Assembly: GCA_958298945.1 (NCBI GenBank)
Contig: OY282605.1
Coordinates: forward strand, 121,640,267-121,704,266
Reading direction: 5' to 3'
DNA from: Atherix ibis
Lineage: Eukaryota; Arthropoda; Insecta; Diptera; Athericidae
DNA: 64,000 bases
Positions 44,640-54,850 of the stretch are shown here, piece by piece. Within the stretch, counting starts at the first letter, position 1. Each line of letters opens with the position of its first letter. The translations under genes were made by a program, and so were the position numbers. The notes under the pieces are model-generated. The model was given only the letters and a program-made list of their open reading frames with translations. It ran no database searches and was not told the origin of the DNA.

Positions 44640-45660
44640 AACCAGAATAAAGAAAAAATTCGATATAATTTACAATACCACTTCGATAAAGGCGACAACG
44701 CATCGCAGGCTTGTGAATAAATTTGTAATATTTATGGTGAAGGTGTTGTATCCAAATCAGTATCCAATTGTATCCAAAAAATGGTTTGTTCGGTTTTGTT
44801 TTGGAAATTTCGATGTCAAAGATGAGCCCCGTTCTGGTCGGCCAATTACCGAAAAAACTGATGAAGGTATCGAAAACATTGAGGAAAACCCGGCATATCA
44901 GAAGTCATGGCATAGCTTATAAATTAAACGTTCATCAACAAATCGTTTTAAACCATTTACGAAAGACTGAGTTCTAAAAGAAACATGATTTTTGGGTGCC
45001 TTATGAATTGAGCATGAAAAACAAGATGGACTGATATAACATCTGCTGCTGAAGCGCAATGAAATCGAACCATTTCTGGAGCGAATCATAACTGATGATC
45101 GAAAATGAGTAAAATATGAGAATATCGTTTGAAAAAGATCATGGAAAAAGAGAGATGAACGATCATAAACAATTTCAAAACGGGTATTGTTGTGTATATG
45201 GTGGGACTGGAAGGGTCAAACTGTTTACTCGGTACTGCACTGTGAGCAACCAGCGAGATTACATCAAGCAATTGAGAGAAAACTGCCAGAATTAATAAAT
45301 ATAAAGAGTGTTGTCTTCAACCACTCGACCATAAACATCTTTGATGACTCACCAAAAATTTAGGTAGCTTGCCTGGGAGTTTTTAATGCATAGCCCAGAC
45401 ATAGCACTTTCAGACTACCACTGGTTTCGATGTCCTCAGAACTCTTTTACTGGAACCAAGCTGGCTTCAAAAGCGGCCTGTGTAAACCACTTGATGTAGA
45501 TTTGCAACCAGAAACCACAGAAAAGGGATTATTTTGCTCTCTAACCCTTCCTATTCAGATAATCTCAGTCCGTGGAATAAATTTTGTTCTTCAAGATCAC
45601 AAAACTCTTAAAAGGATGTCATCTTGGTACGGTCGGTTACATTCAAAGTAATTTAATCGA
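44640..45660 (+). pseudogene. Cecropia-like mariner transposase, decayed (family H)
   Basis: Plus-strand pieces in changing frames: IRYNLQYHFDKGDNASQACE, ICNIYGEGVVSKS, FGNFDVKDEPRSGRPITEKT, HQQIVLNHLRKTEF, FWVPYELSMKN, a first Asp region reduced to DDRK, WWDWKGQTVYS, a ruined second region, and SDYHWFRCPQNSFTGTKLAS. This order is that of the mariner group with GNFDVKDEPRSGRP in the DNA-binding region. Many stops. Starts roughly 300 bp after copy A6; its left end was not identified. Confidence 0.65.
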
Positions 45661-45815
45661 GGAGCTGAGCCGAAGGCAATTCCAGTTGAACCCTTCTAGT
45701 ACTGCTACGAAGAGTGGAAACAACGCTTCCAGTCCAAGGGAACTACTTTGAAGGGGAATTAACATGAGAAGAAAAAAAAAACACAAAATTCGTGATACTT
45801 TTCGAACAGACCTCG
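45661..45815 (+). mobile_element. 3' end of a family A-like mariner fused after family H
   Basis: After the family H remnant the sequence reads CYEEWKQRF and KGNYFEGE-like C-terminal codons of a different mariner, then GATACTTTTCGAACAGACCTCG, a family A type right end stopping at 45815. The TA after it is altered to TG. So the element here is a mosaic, or one element is truncated by another. Confidence 0.5.
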
Positions 45816-46446
45816 TGTATTTAAATGATTGTAAAGTGTTGATGAAAATTTTTTAATTGTAAAATGGAAATTTTAATTTTATAATTAAAACATATTTTAT
45901 TAAAAAGAATGATATAAACTTTAGAAAAGTCAACATTTCATACCAGTCAGTTTATATTAATAAAAAAAATCTCTGTCATTGTAATTTGTTCGTATTTTAT
46001 TCACTCAAATTGGGTAATTGGAAAAGTCTGAAATTGTTAAATTTAATCAAAAAAAATTCTCAGACTTTATTCTTTTTATAATTTATGTATTTTAAAATTG
46101 CTTTCTGTTAAATACGTGAATAAAATTTTATTATGAAAAACTTTTAAAATGTCTGAAAAATATTTTCGTATCAAAAGCCAATTGAATGGGAAACGAATAG
46201 AAATATTTTCATTTTTTCTTTCGAAAAGCATTTGAGATAAAAGCTGACATTTTCTTTTTTGTTTTTATTTATTTTTAAATAGTAGAAATAAAGGCTTTCA
46301 GTTGGAAAATATTTCACAAAAAAAAGAAACAATAATTCTATTGAAAAAAAAATAAACTAAATTTAAAAAAAATTTAAATGCTTGCTTAAAGATTTCTTCG
46401 AAATAAAGTAAAAATTTCTTTTGGTTTGACACAAATTTCTTTCGAT

Positions 46447-46690
46447 TGGATGTCGTGGACGGTCTTCATTAGATATTCAGCTGTCCAATATTTTACTAAA
46501 ATGCAGAATCTTTATGATTTTCGCTTTTATCTCATTATTCATATCCTTTTTAAAAAAAAAATATTGCTAAACTTGTTTACTTCATATGGGTTGAAATTTT
46601 TTTAATAGTATCAGCACTATTTTTGGCGCCGCCCGGTACTTATCAAACAACACTCGTATTAAGTTTAGTTTCTTAAAATAAATGGTTTAA
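46447..46690 (-). repeat. Dispersed repeat G2 with mariner-like end
   Basis: Partner of 35508-35835; shorter by a deletion of about 80 bp in the middle. The right end, read minus, is TACGAGTGTTGTTTGATAAG. No coding frame. Confidence 0.55.
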
Positions 46691-47539
46691 CACAAATTTT
46701 TTTCGATTAGGAAGTTTGTGCGTTTTTTAGAAATTATCTTATATTTTCTGGGTTTTTTAGTGTGTGGGAAGTACTCTAGTGTGGTAAAGGTGACTATTTT
46801 ACAAAATATCAATGCTGCTTAAGAGAGGAGAGTATTATCTATAAATTTAATAGTATTTAAAAAACTGTTTATATGTTAACAAAAAAAAAAAAATTCCCAA
46901 CAATAATTGAAAATATCTACTTTAAGAATGTATCTTACAATATATTATACCTACAAATATAATCACATGGTATAGATACATATGTCAGGAATAAATTTTT
47001 CTTTCGATTCTATTAACAAAATTCTACCCCCTCATAAGTGCTAACGGTGACATTTGCGTTTAGGGCTATAGAATTGGGCCAAACAAAAAATAAATTTACG
47101 ACAAAATCTAAAAGTGCTAAATTTCTATCGACAATATTGGGGGTTGAATGAATTTAAAGCCCTGATGGAGCAGCAGTAATATTTATTGTAGAAGCAAAAT
47201 GGTATTGGGTATGGGAAAATTTATACGGATTGGAATGGCATGAAAATAAATGTGCCTACCAACTGGTTTAAAGTAAATTGTGATCACTATAAAATCCGGA
47301 AAGTGATTGAATTGTCTAGATATCATGACACTCAATAATGGGTCGATCATTTATCAGAGAGTTCGAAATAAATGCGAGAGGCTGTCTCCATGACCAAACA
47401 GCCATTTGTCAACGTAACTAGAAACGTAAATCACGTGGTAATTGAATTCCAATCAACACCTTTTTGCATAGGGTACATCATTCATTTCCATCCCTTTCCA
47501 TAAATTTTATTCCTAATATTGCTTCCGATTCAATTTCAG
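46691..47539. other. Intergenic sequence, possibly an intron
   Basis: No element recognised. The part from 47030 is less AT-rich and ends in a good acceptor-like sequence (TTCAATTTCAG) at 47529-47539. Confidence 0.35.
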
Positions 47540-47618
47540 TATCGATGTTGACACTGGGGTCAATTTACGAGGTGGCATTGAAGTTAAAATGCCGGAAGGT
47601 CATGAGCCTGTGATTTGA
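47540..47618 (+). CDS. Candidate short exon, unknown protein
   Basis: After a strong acceptor-like tract ending AG at 47538-47539 the frame ATC GAT GTT... reads IDVDTGVNLRGGIEVKMPEG and then HEPVI to TGA at 47616-47618. A donor-like GAAG followed by GTCATG at about 47595-47600 could end the exon earlier. Composition is clearly richer in GC than the flanks and the peptide looks ordered, but it is short. No family recognised. Confidence 0.25.
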
Positions 47619-47619
47619 G

Positions 47620-48935
47620 TCGTTACTACCTGGCAAAATTATATTATCGCGTTAGGGGAGGAAAAAATTAATTCCTTAATTAAATCAATTTATAGAATTT
47701 CGGTCAAAATATCTCCTGCCATGTATTATATTCTATTAATTTCCCTTACTCATCATCAAAATGATTTTATTTACTGAACGTTCAAATATTAATACTAATG
47801 GAATGGAAAATTGCTTCAAATTTAAATTATTATTTATTCTGCTTATTTAAAGATACTCGTATATTCATGAATTTAATGAAACTTTTATTAATATTTATTG
47901 TGAAATTAACTATAAAATATATAAAAAAAAGTTTTGCTGAAGGAAATATTATCAAAAATCTTAGTTAATTTTGTTAAATTCTAGTCTGAAATAATTGCAA
48001 CTAAAATCCTCTTTGAACATTTTATAAGATTATTTTGTAGTTTAAAAGAAAAAACTATAATTATAGACGACTTGGTTATTATTATTATCAGTTTGATAGA
48101 AACGGTACCAAATCATAGAAAAATGTCCATTAAGTTTGAGCATTTAATTGAAAAATTCCTTGCAGAGTAACTTTGATCTTATCAATAAAAAAAAATTAAA
48201 TAAAATGTTCGAATTTTTTGAGTTGTTTATAGTTTTTTTTTTAAGTATTTCAAATAAAATGTAATATAATTGAATAGAGAAAATTGAGCATAGAATCTTT
48301 TTTTTTTATTTTGTTCAATTTTATTTTTTTTAGTAACGTTAAAGGAAGTTTTTTTAATAAAGTTTATTGGAAATTTTTTTTAACTATATTAGAAAAGTTT
48401 ATTAATTTTAATGTCATATAACATAAAACCGTTTAAATATTTTCTTTTTTGAAATGTACCCTTTATTTTTAGGTAGAAGCGGAAATTCATTGCTGGTCAT
48501 CTACGTAAGGATGGCTCATTTTTGGGGTGCGAATAAGAAATAATTAAGAAATTTGCTAGGGTAAGAGGTTAAACTTCGATTAGAGTTTAAAGAAATGTAC
48601 AAGTATTACTACTGACATGATATTTTTAATTTGAATAAAACAACATCAATAAAAAAGGTTCAATTTTCCCTCACTTCCTTAAAAAATAAATCATCGTTCT
48701 CTTTAAAGATGTCTGTTATATTGCATAACCTCACAAAAAACTAAACAACGGACATTAGATCACACATCCTTTGAAGTTATATCGTGTCCCAAATTTTTTG
48801 CTGGAATCTAATGTTGGTCAGATTTATTCATTCTAATTGGGTGGTACGAATAATTGTTTTTAGTTACTTGCCATCAGTCCCAAAAAATGATGCCATCAAC
48901 ATCAAATACACGCTTACAAACCACTTCTTTCCGAA
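47620..48935. other. AT-rich intergenic sequence
   Basis: Long A/T runs, no feature recognised. Confidence 0.5.
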
Positions 48936-48937
48936 TA

Positions 48938-49811
48938 CGAGATCTGTTCAAAAAGTATCGCGAATTTTGTGTTTTTTCAAAAATTATTTATTTATTTATG
49001 AATATCTATTTTGTCCCTTTCAAAGTAATCCCCACCAGATATTATACACTTGTGCCAACGTTTTTCCCAATCCTCGAAGCACTTCAAAAAATCAGTTTTT
49101 GTTATCTTGTTTAGCTCCTCCGTCGATGCCGTCTTTATCTCCTCAATCGTAGCGAAGCGTCGTCCTTTCATGGGGCTCTTCAGTTTCGGGAATAAGAAAA
49201 AGTCATATGGGCCAAATCTGGAGAATACGGTGGCTGCGGAATTATTAGTGTGTTGTTTTTGGCCAAAAATGGTAAAAGCCAATTTTTGTTCTTACACAAA
49301 TCTGGGCGTTTCTTGCGCATAACTTGCAGGTAATATTCCTTATTGATCTTTCCACCCTGTGGTAAGAACTCATGATGCACAACGCCCTTGCAATTGAAGA
49401 AAACTGTAAGCAAAAACTTCACATTCGACCGAACTTGGCGCTTTTTTCGGTCTTGGCTTGTGCGGCAACTTCCATTGCAATGATTGAGCTTTGATTTCCA
49501 CGTCATAACCATAAACCTATGATTCGTCACCAGTTATGACCCTCTGGAGCAAATTTGAGTCATCGCGGACAGAATCCAACAGCTCCTTAGCTAATGCAAT
49601 GTTAATGCGATGCTGTTTTTGGTCGAAATTGAGCAAAAATCGAAGACGAGCCAAAACACGTGCAAGCAAAGCAGCTGTCAAAAATTAACTGAAAATTCAA
49701 AATGGCCGAACTTGTCGGCATAAGTGAGAGATATGAGTACCAACATAAGGCCAAAAAAGATTATAAATCGAATATACGTAACCCGCGGAAATTCAAAATT
49801 TACAGACCTCG
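48938..49811 (-). mobile_element. Mariner family A, copy A7, native ends, internally deleted
   Basis: TA at 48936-48937 and 49812-49813. Right end lacks the inner bases GATACTTTTTGAA. Minus-strand remnants: NHRFMVMTWKSKLNHCNGSC is an out-of-frame reading of the first Asp region at about 49530-49470. NWLLPFLAKNNTLIIPQPPY at about 49290-49225 shows the second Asp region deleted as in A2 and A6. PYDFFLFPKLKSPMKGRRFA to GGDYFERDKIDIHK, 49210-48995, is the intact C-terminal part. Inactive. Confidence 0.9.
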
Positions 49812-49813
49812 TA

Positions 49814-49890
49814 CATTGGATACACACTCTTGTACAGGACTTTCACCGCTCTGTATGAAAGTCGCCATTCTTTTCGAAATACTCGCATCA
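49814..49890 (-). pseudogene. Short R1-like LINE fragment
   Basis: Similar over about 60 bp to the LINE sequence at 40704-40765 next to copy A5, including CCGCTCTG.AT.AAAGT and GAAATACTCGCA. The reverse transcriptase part present beyond copy A5 is missing here. Confidence 0.5.
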
Positions 49891-50370
49891 GATTTATAAG
49901 AGGGAGTAGCCTCGATATTAATTAGTATCTTTCATGTCTTCTTAGTTGAAGAAAAATGGCAAACGATGTTTACTCCAATTTCGTTGTCCACCGGTGTTAT
50001 AAATTATTTTTTGATATTAATCTTATTCTTATAATATAATTATACTTATACACATAGATATAAAATAAAATCAATTAAAATAAAAACGCATTTTGAAAAA
50101 AACACCTTTTTGAGCTTGGAACTACAAAAATGTATGCAATTTTAATTTAAAAAAAACTGATTTTTTTGTAAAAAACAATTCTTTTAATGCATCATTTAAA
50201 AATTTTGTTTAGTTACACTTTTTACAAATCATTTGAAAAATAACTTAAAAAGTTTCTATTTTATTTTTGAATAAAAAAAAATTAAATGAGAAAATGTTTA
50301 CTAGTTTTATAATAAAATTATATCAGAGAAAAGATAAGAGAACATTTATAATCGATTTCTTAGATCGGAA
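49890..50370. repeat. Dispersed repeat, paired with 41085-41430
   Basis: See the partner for shared words. The two loci have the same order of family A mariner, LINE fragment, this repeat, so the block was either duplicated or hit twice. Confidence 0.6.
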
Positions 50371-50373
50371 AAA

Positions 50374-50476
50374 AATGAGAGACATGAGTACCAACATAAC
50401 ACCACAAAAAATCGAAAATCGAATGTACGTTATCCGCGGAAATTCAAAATTCGCGATACTTTTTGAACAGACCTCG
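50374..50476 (-). mobile_element. Solo end of family A mariner
   Basis: About 100 bp matching the 5' end of family A (GAGAGACATGAGTACCAACA through GAACAGACCTCG) with nothing else of the element. TA follows at 50477-50478. A remnant of deletion or recombination between ends. Confidence 0.8.
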
Positions 50477-50479
50477 TAC

Positions 50480-50945
50480 ATCAACTTTTCACGAATATCT
50501 AAATTTGCATTTACCCAAATCTGACAGTACTGCTTGTTAAAAAAATCAGTAATCCTTAGAATATAGACTTATATACGCATAAGCAAATTAGTTTGATGAA
50601 CTGCACTCTTATTAGTAACACCATCGGTTGAGCTTCTTAGTAGACACACCCCTCTATTATTGAACATCATCTATTGAGCTTCTAGGACTAGAGGGCCAAC
50701 ACCACATATCAGAGCATGAGCAAAAAATTACTTTTGGCCTCCCTGATCGTATGGTAACGATTTATCCTCTCAGTTAGGAATGACTAGTACAAGAACACGT
50801 GGGCTTGCCACCTCTATGAGTAATATGGCAACATCGCAGCACATGTCTGCTCAAATGTAAGACATTTAAATATAGAATAATAGAAGCGAAGGTACGATAT
50901 GGGACAGGGAAATAGTCGGAATGGTCTTTGTATCGGCCGGACGAT
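50480..50945. other. Intergenic sequence
   Basis: Mixed composition; a few TTGAGCTTCTAG-like words repeat at about 50630 and 50675. No gene recognised. Confidence 0.4.
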
Positions 50946-50949
50946 AACG

Positions 50950-51420
50950 TTCTTTAAGTATTTTTTTTTAATCTTAAATGATAAAAACTGTCACACAAAC
51001 TAGGATTAAGGAAATAAGAGTGCTGGAGGACCAAAAACATATTAAAAGCTCTTTATTCGTGATGGTCATGTGACAGAAAGCACTATTATGACGCAACTTC
51101 CAAGCATCTGCAACGTCCAATCTAACACGAAGAATCCTTTGTCCTTTCAGGAGCTCACTAAAACAGCTTTAATATTATTCAACTGTGTAAGTCAAGTGCC
51201 CTTAATATTTCCATATATTTATCAATTTTACGATCTTGAAGACCTTATTGAGCAAAGCTTGGCTCTCACTGCTTTTTGGTCCTCCAAAAATGATGAAAAG
51301 CTTTTGTTTTTGATAAGGAATATTATCCATAGACTGCTTGTTTCAACTTTTTGGAAGCCAAAAACATAAAATCTCAAGCTTAACTGAAAATTTCATGGCA
51401 CGTCGTAGATCCAAATTATA
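50950..51420 (-). pseudogene. Mariner family F, copy F4, decayed
   Basis: Minus strand near 51150-51060 reads RVRLDVADAWKLRHNSAFCH, the family F form of the second Asp region with the Asp itself changed to Asn or lost, followed by a decayed third region. Sequence up to 51420 may be the part between first and second regions. Stops throughout. Confidence 0.5.
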
Positions 51421-53029
51421 ATAACAGAAACTCCTACGGCAAGTCTAGAAGAAACTGATGTACGAGCTTTTCTGCAACCCCTCAGTGGACTCTTCTTTGC
51501 TGAAGCTTCTATACTATTTACAATAGTAATTGTTTTAATATTTTTATCTATAAAAAAATAAAAGAAAACTTTATGAAAATTTTAACCATTCTAACATAAA
51601 AAAAAAAACAAAAAAAGGAATAAAATCTCAAATTATTCTGTTATTTGGGAAATAAAAATTAAGGTCACTTCGGAATAAAACGAAATTGAAGAAACTTTTG
51701 CGCAAAAATGTACAATTTCAAATTATTATCCAACTTGAGATGACATCGTTTCATATATGAAAACTTTTATTTAAAATTGTTTAACTATAATATTAAAAGC
51801 AATGAATTAGAAAAAAAATAAATATTTACAAATTTTCCTTTTATAGTATGGAAAATTGTCAAGCCATATAATGACCAAAAGAAAGTGTTGTCTAATATCT
51901 ATTATTCAACAAACCATTAACTTTTATATTTTCATAACAATTTCCATTCATATATCATAGCTGAAATATTATTGATATTTAGAAAATTTTACCATAAACG
52001 TATAAGTTTACTTTGGGATGAATCCATTTTGCATGTTTGATAATCGCTAATAAATATAATTTTTTCTTTTGCCAAATAGTAAAACTATTGAACTTATAAA
52101 TGCCATTACTTATTGATGGGATATATGACAAAAATCAAAATTATATTAAATCGATTGAAAACCACATAAAATGGACAAAATTACAATTTATAGATTACGT
52201 TGGCCGGGAATTTCTTTAAAAAAATTGTCGCCATGTCTAGACATACATAAACTAAAATCACAAGTCCTATTTATGTGGAGGCTTTTTGTTTTGTAAAATA
52301 GTTTGAAAAATTTCTATAGTAGCGACCAAAGTAATCAAACAAAATAAATAAATTGCCTTTGAGATAAACATTTCATTCCATATGAATAATTTTTATTCAT
52401 ATCAAAATAAATTATTCATAAACCCTTTAAATTTTTAGTATCGTTCAGAAAAACTACTGTTCGTGCTGTTAGCGTTATAAGTTTTTCCAAAATAAATACA
52501 GATAATCAAGCATCAAATTGAGAATTAATAAATTATACAATAAAAATTTATAAAAGTTTAATATTATTTAAATATTCGATAAGGAAAACGGAGGAATTTT
52601 AAAATATTTCTACCCATTTTTATATAAATAATTTACAATATAAATAATTTGTTGTAAATTAAACTATACCAAAAAATTTCTTTTAAAAATATTCATTATG
52701 TAGAAATATTAAATTCGAAAACCTGGAAATAATAATTTGGTTTTTCAAATTAAAAGTATTTTCAAAAAAGCTTCAATTTTAAGAAAATATTTCCATTATT
52801 TCCGTAAATTAAAACTAAAATTTAAAAAAAAAAATTTTACTTAATAAAAATAATAAAAATTGAAAGGTTTTATTTTAAGATCCAAGCCTTAACTTGAAGT
52901 ACACACTTTCGAAATAAACGTTGTGAAATATTAACCGATCAATTAAAATTTACCTACTGACCAAATGGTCTTAACACCTTTAGCTACACGTAGACAAGCG
53001 TCTAAACCAGTCAACTCAACAACTATTCC
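51421..53029. other. Very AT-rich intergenic sequence
   Basis: No gene or element recognised. Confidence 0.5.
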
Positions 53030-53230
53030 TAAATTTCGGGCAAGAAAACTTCTCCGAATTATGATTCGGCGTACTGTACTTATTCATGATGTCCTCTTCG
53101 ATAGCCAACCTTAATCTTCATACCCAGAACTCCTTTCCCAGATCCTCCCTTTAATTTTCTAAAGGAAAGTTATATGCTCCAAAAAATTTAAACAATTTGG
53201 ATTACTCTCGCCAACTAACTATTAACCAGT
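53030..53230. repeat. Dispersed repeat, partner of 7620-7860
   Basis: Shares several 10-15 base words in the same order with 7620-7860, ending in TGCTCCAAAAAAT. No hairpin follows here. Confidence 0.4.
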
Positions 53231-53431
53231 TTAACTATATATATAATTACGACAAATGGCCTGATGGTTTTGGTAAAGGGTTACAAGGAAAAAATTCGAT
53301 TCGGCTCAGATCAGGGTTTAATTAAAGTACTCAAACAAACAATTTCTATCTACAAGTCAGGAGAAAAAAAGTAGCAAGTTCTAAATCCTTAAATCCATAA
53401 TTAGAAGCAGAAGAGTTTTTATGAAGAGGTC

Positions 53432-53492
53432 TCGTTTAGATGACTCAAAAGAGGATGAGCGGCACTCATCCTCTTTTGAGTCATCTAAACGA
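53432..53492. repeat. Perfect 28-bp inverted repeat with 5-base loop
   Basis: Left arm 53432-53459 and right arm 53465-53492 are exactly complementary (TCGTTTAGATGACTC onward); the loop is CGGCA. Such a perfect palindrome in decayed surroundings is young or maintained. A transposon fragment begins within 100 bp. Confidence 0.9.
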
Positions 53493-53576
53493 CACCATAT
53501 TGTGACTGGTTACGTAAAAAAGTAAATTGGTCGGATAAGGGATGAAAAGCATACACGACAGTTCCAGAAGCTTTCT

Positions 53577-53781
53577 TTGCATCCAGAAAAACTAGCTGTT
53601 TGCAGTCAATTTTGGTCAGGCGATATCATCGGGCTATACTGCTTTTGAGGTCACGCTGGGACGCCTTAATTAGACGATATGGACTTAGACAATATTTGAT
53701 TCTAACAGGACGGTGCGATTTACCAAGCACGTACTCCGCTGGCCATCAACTTCGTGCATTTTAAGACCCTTAGAGTTTTTT
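53577..53781 (+). pseudogene. Transposase fragment of a distinct Tc1/mariner-like group
   Basis: One plus frame reads LHPEKLAVCSQFWSGDIIG, a gap, LDDMDLDNI, stop, F, stop, QDGAIYQARTPLAINFVHF. This lines up with the insect transposases that have HPEKVTVWCGxWxGGIIGPYFF and LDxMWFQQDGATCHTA, where QDGA holds the second catalytic Asp. Four in-frame stops. It is different from all other mariner families in the window. Confidence 0.55.
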
Positions 53782-53839
53782 CTTATGGCATTACGTTAAA
53801 TATTTCGATTTTTACCAATGATTTCAGCGTCTGACGGGT

Positions 53840-54551
53840 CTTCGCGAAATTCGTACCAAAATTGCTCAATTTCGACAAAAAACAGCATCGCATTAACATT
53901 GTTAAGGACCTGTTAGACTCTGTCCGCGATGACCCAAATTTGCTTCAGAGGGTCATAACTGGTGACAGATTATAGGTTTATGGTTATGACGTGGAAACCA
54001 AAGCTTAATCATCCCAACGGAAGCTGCCGCATGAGCCAAGACCGAAAAAAGGGCGCCAAGTTCGGTCAAATGAGAATGTTTTGCTTACAGTTTTCTTCGA
54101 TAAGTTCTTACCACAGGATAGAACGGTTGATATGGAATATTACCTGCAAGTTATGCGTAAGTTGTGCTAAACGATCCGCCAGAAACGCCCGTATTTGTGG
54201 AAGAACAAAAATTGGCTTTTGCACCATGATAAATCTCCTGCTCACGCACCGTTGCTCGTGCGAGAATGATGCCGCAGCCACCGTATTCCCCAGATGTGGC
54301 CCCCTATGACAAATCTGAAGAGCCCCATGAAAGGACGACGCTACGCTACGATTGAGGAGATAAAGACGGCATCAAAGGAGGAGCTGAACAAGATGAAAAA
54401 GATGATATTTTGAAGTGCTTCGAGTATTGGAAAAAACGTTGGCGCAAGTGTATAATATCTGGTGGGGATTACTTTGAAGGATATTCATGATAAAATAAAT
54501 AATTTTTGAAAAAAAAACACAAAATGCGCGATTCTTTTTGACCAGACCTCG
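53840..54551 (+). mobile_element. Mariner family A, copy A8, 5'-truncated
   Basis: No left end. It begins near TKIAQFRQKTASH, so a little more of the linker is kept than in most copies. It then reads GDRL.VYGYDVE (first region, damaged), HHDKSPAHAPLLVRE (second region, Asp kept), and a shortened third region joined to KTASKEELNKM and the native C-terminus. Right end GACCAGACCTCG stops at 54551 with TA after it. Several deletions. Inactive. Confidence 0.8.
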
Positions 54552-54706
54552 TATATGCATAAACACCCTTATTGGATAAAGATAACAACTGAAAATAGAC
54601 ATAATGGCCACCCCTCCTACTGAACAAACCATGGCGTCGCCCCAAAAATTACATGAAAATAATGATGTGTCAAAATTCAGCGCAATGACTTATAAAAAAA
54701 AGGTAA

Positions 54707-54850
54707 AGAAATGTTAGGACTGATTGGCATATCGGATGCATAAATGCTATAAAGAACGGGGCCAATTATGTTGCCTTGCGGAACACCAGCTAGTATCGAA
54801 AAGATAGTCGTGAGCTTATGAGTGTCGATTATTTGGAGATATCAACTTGT
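54707..54850 (-). pseudogene. Jockey-type LINE reverse transcriptase fragment
   Basis: Minus strand reads AGVPQGNIIGPVLYSIYASD followed by MPISP, which is the conserved AGVPQGSVLGPxLYxLYxxDxP motif of jockey-clade reverse transcriptases. Surrounding sequence is too decayed to follow. Confidence 0.7.
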
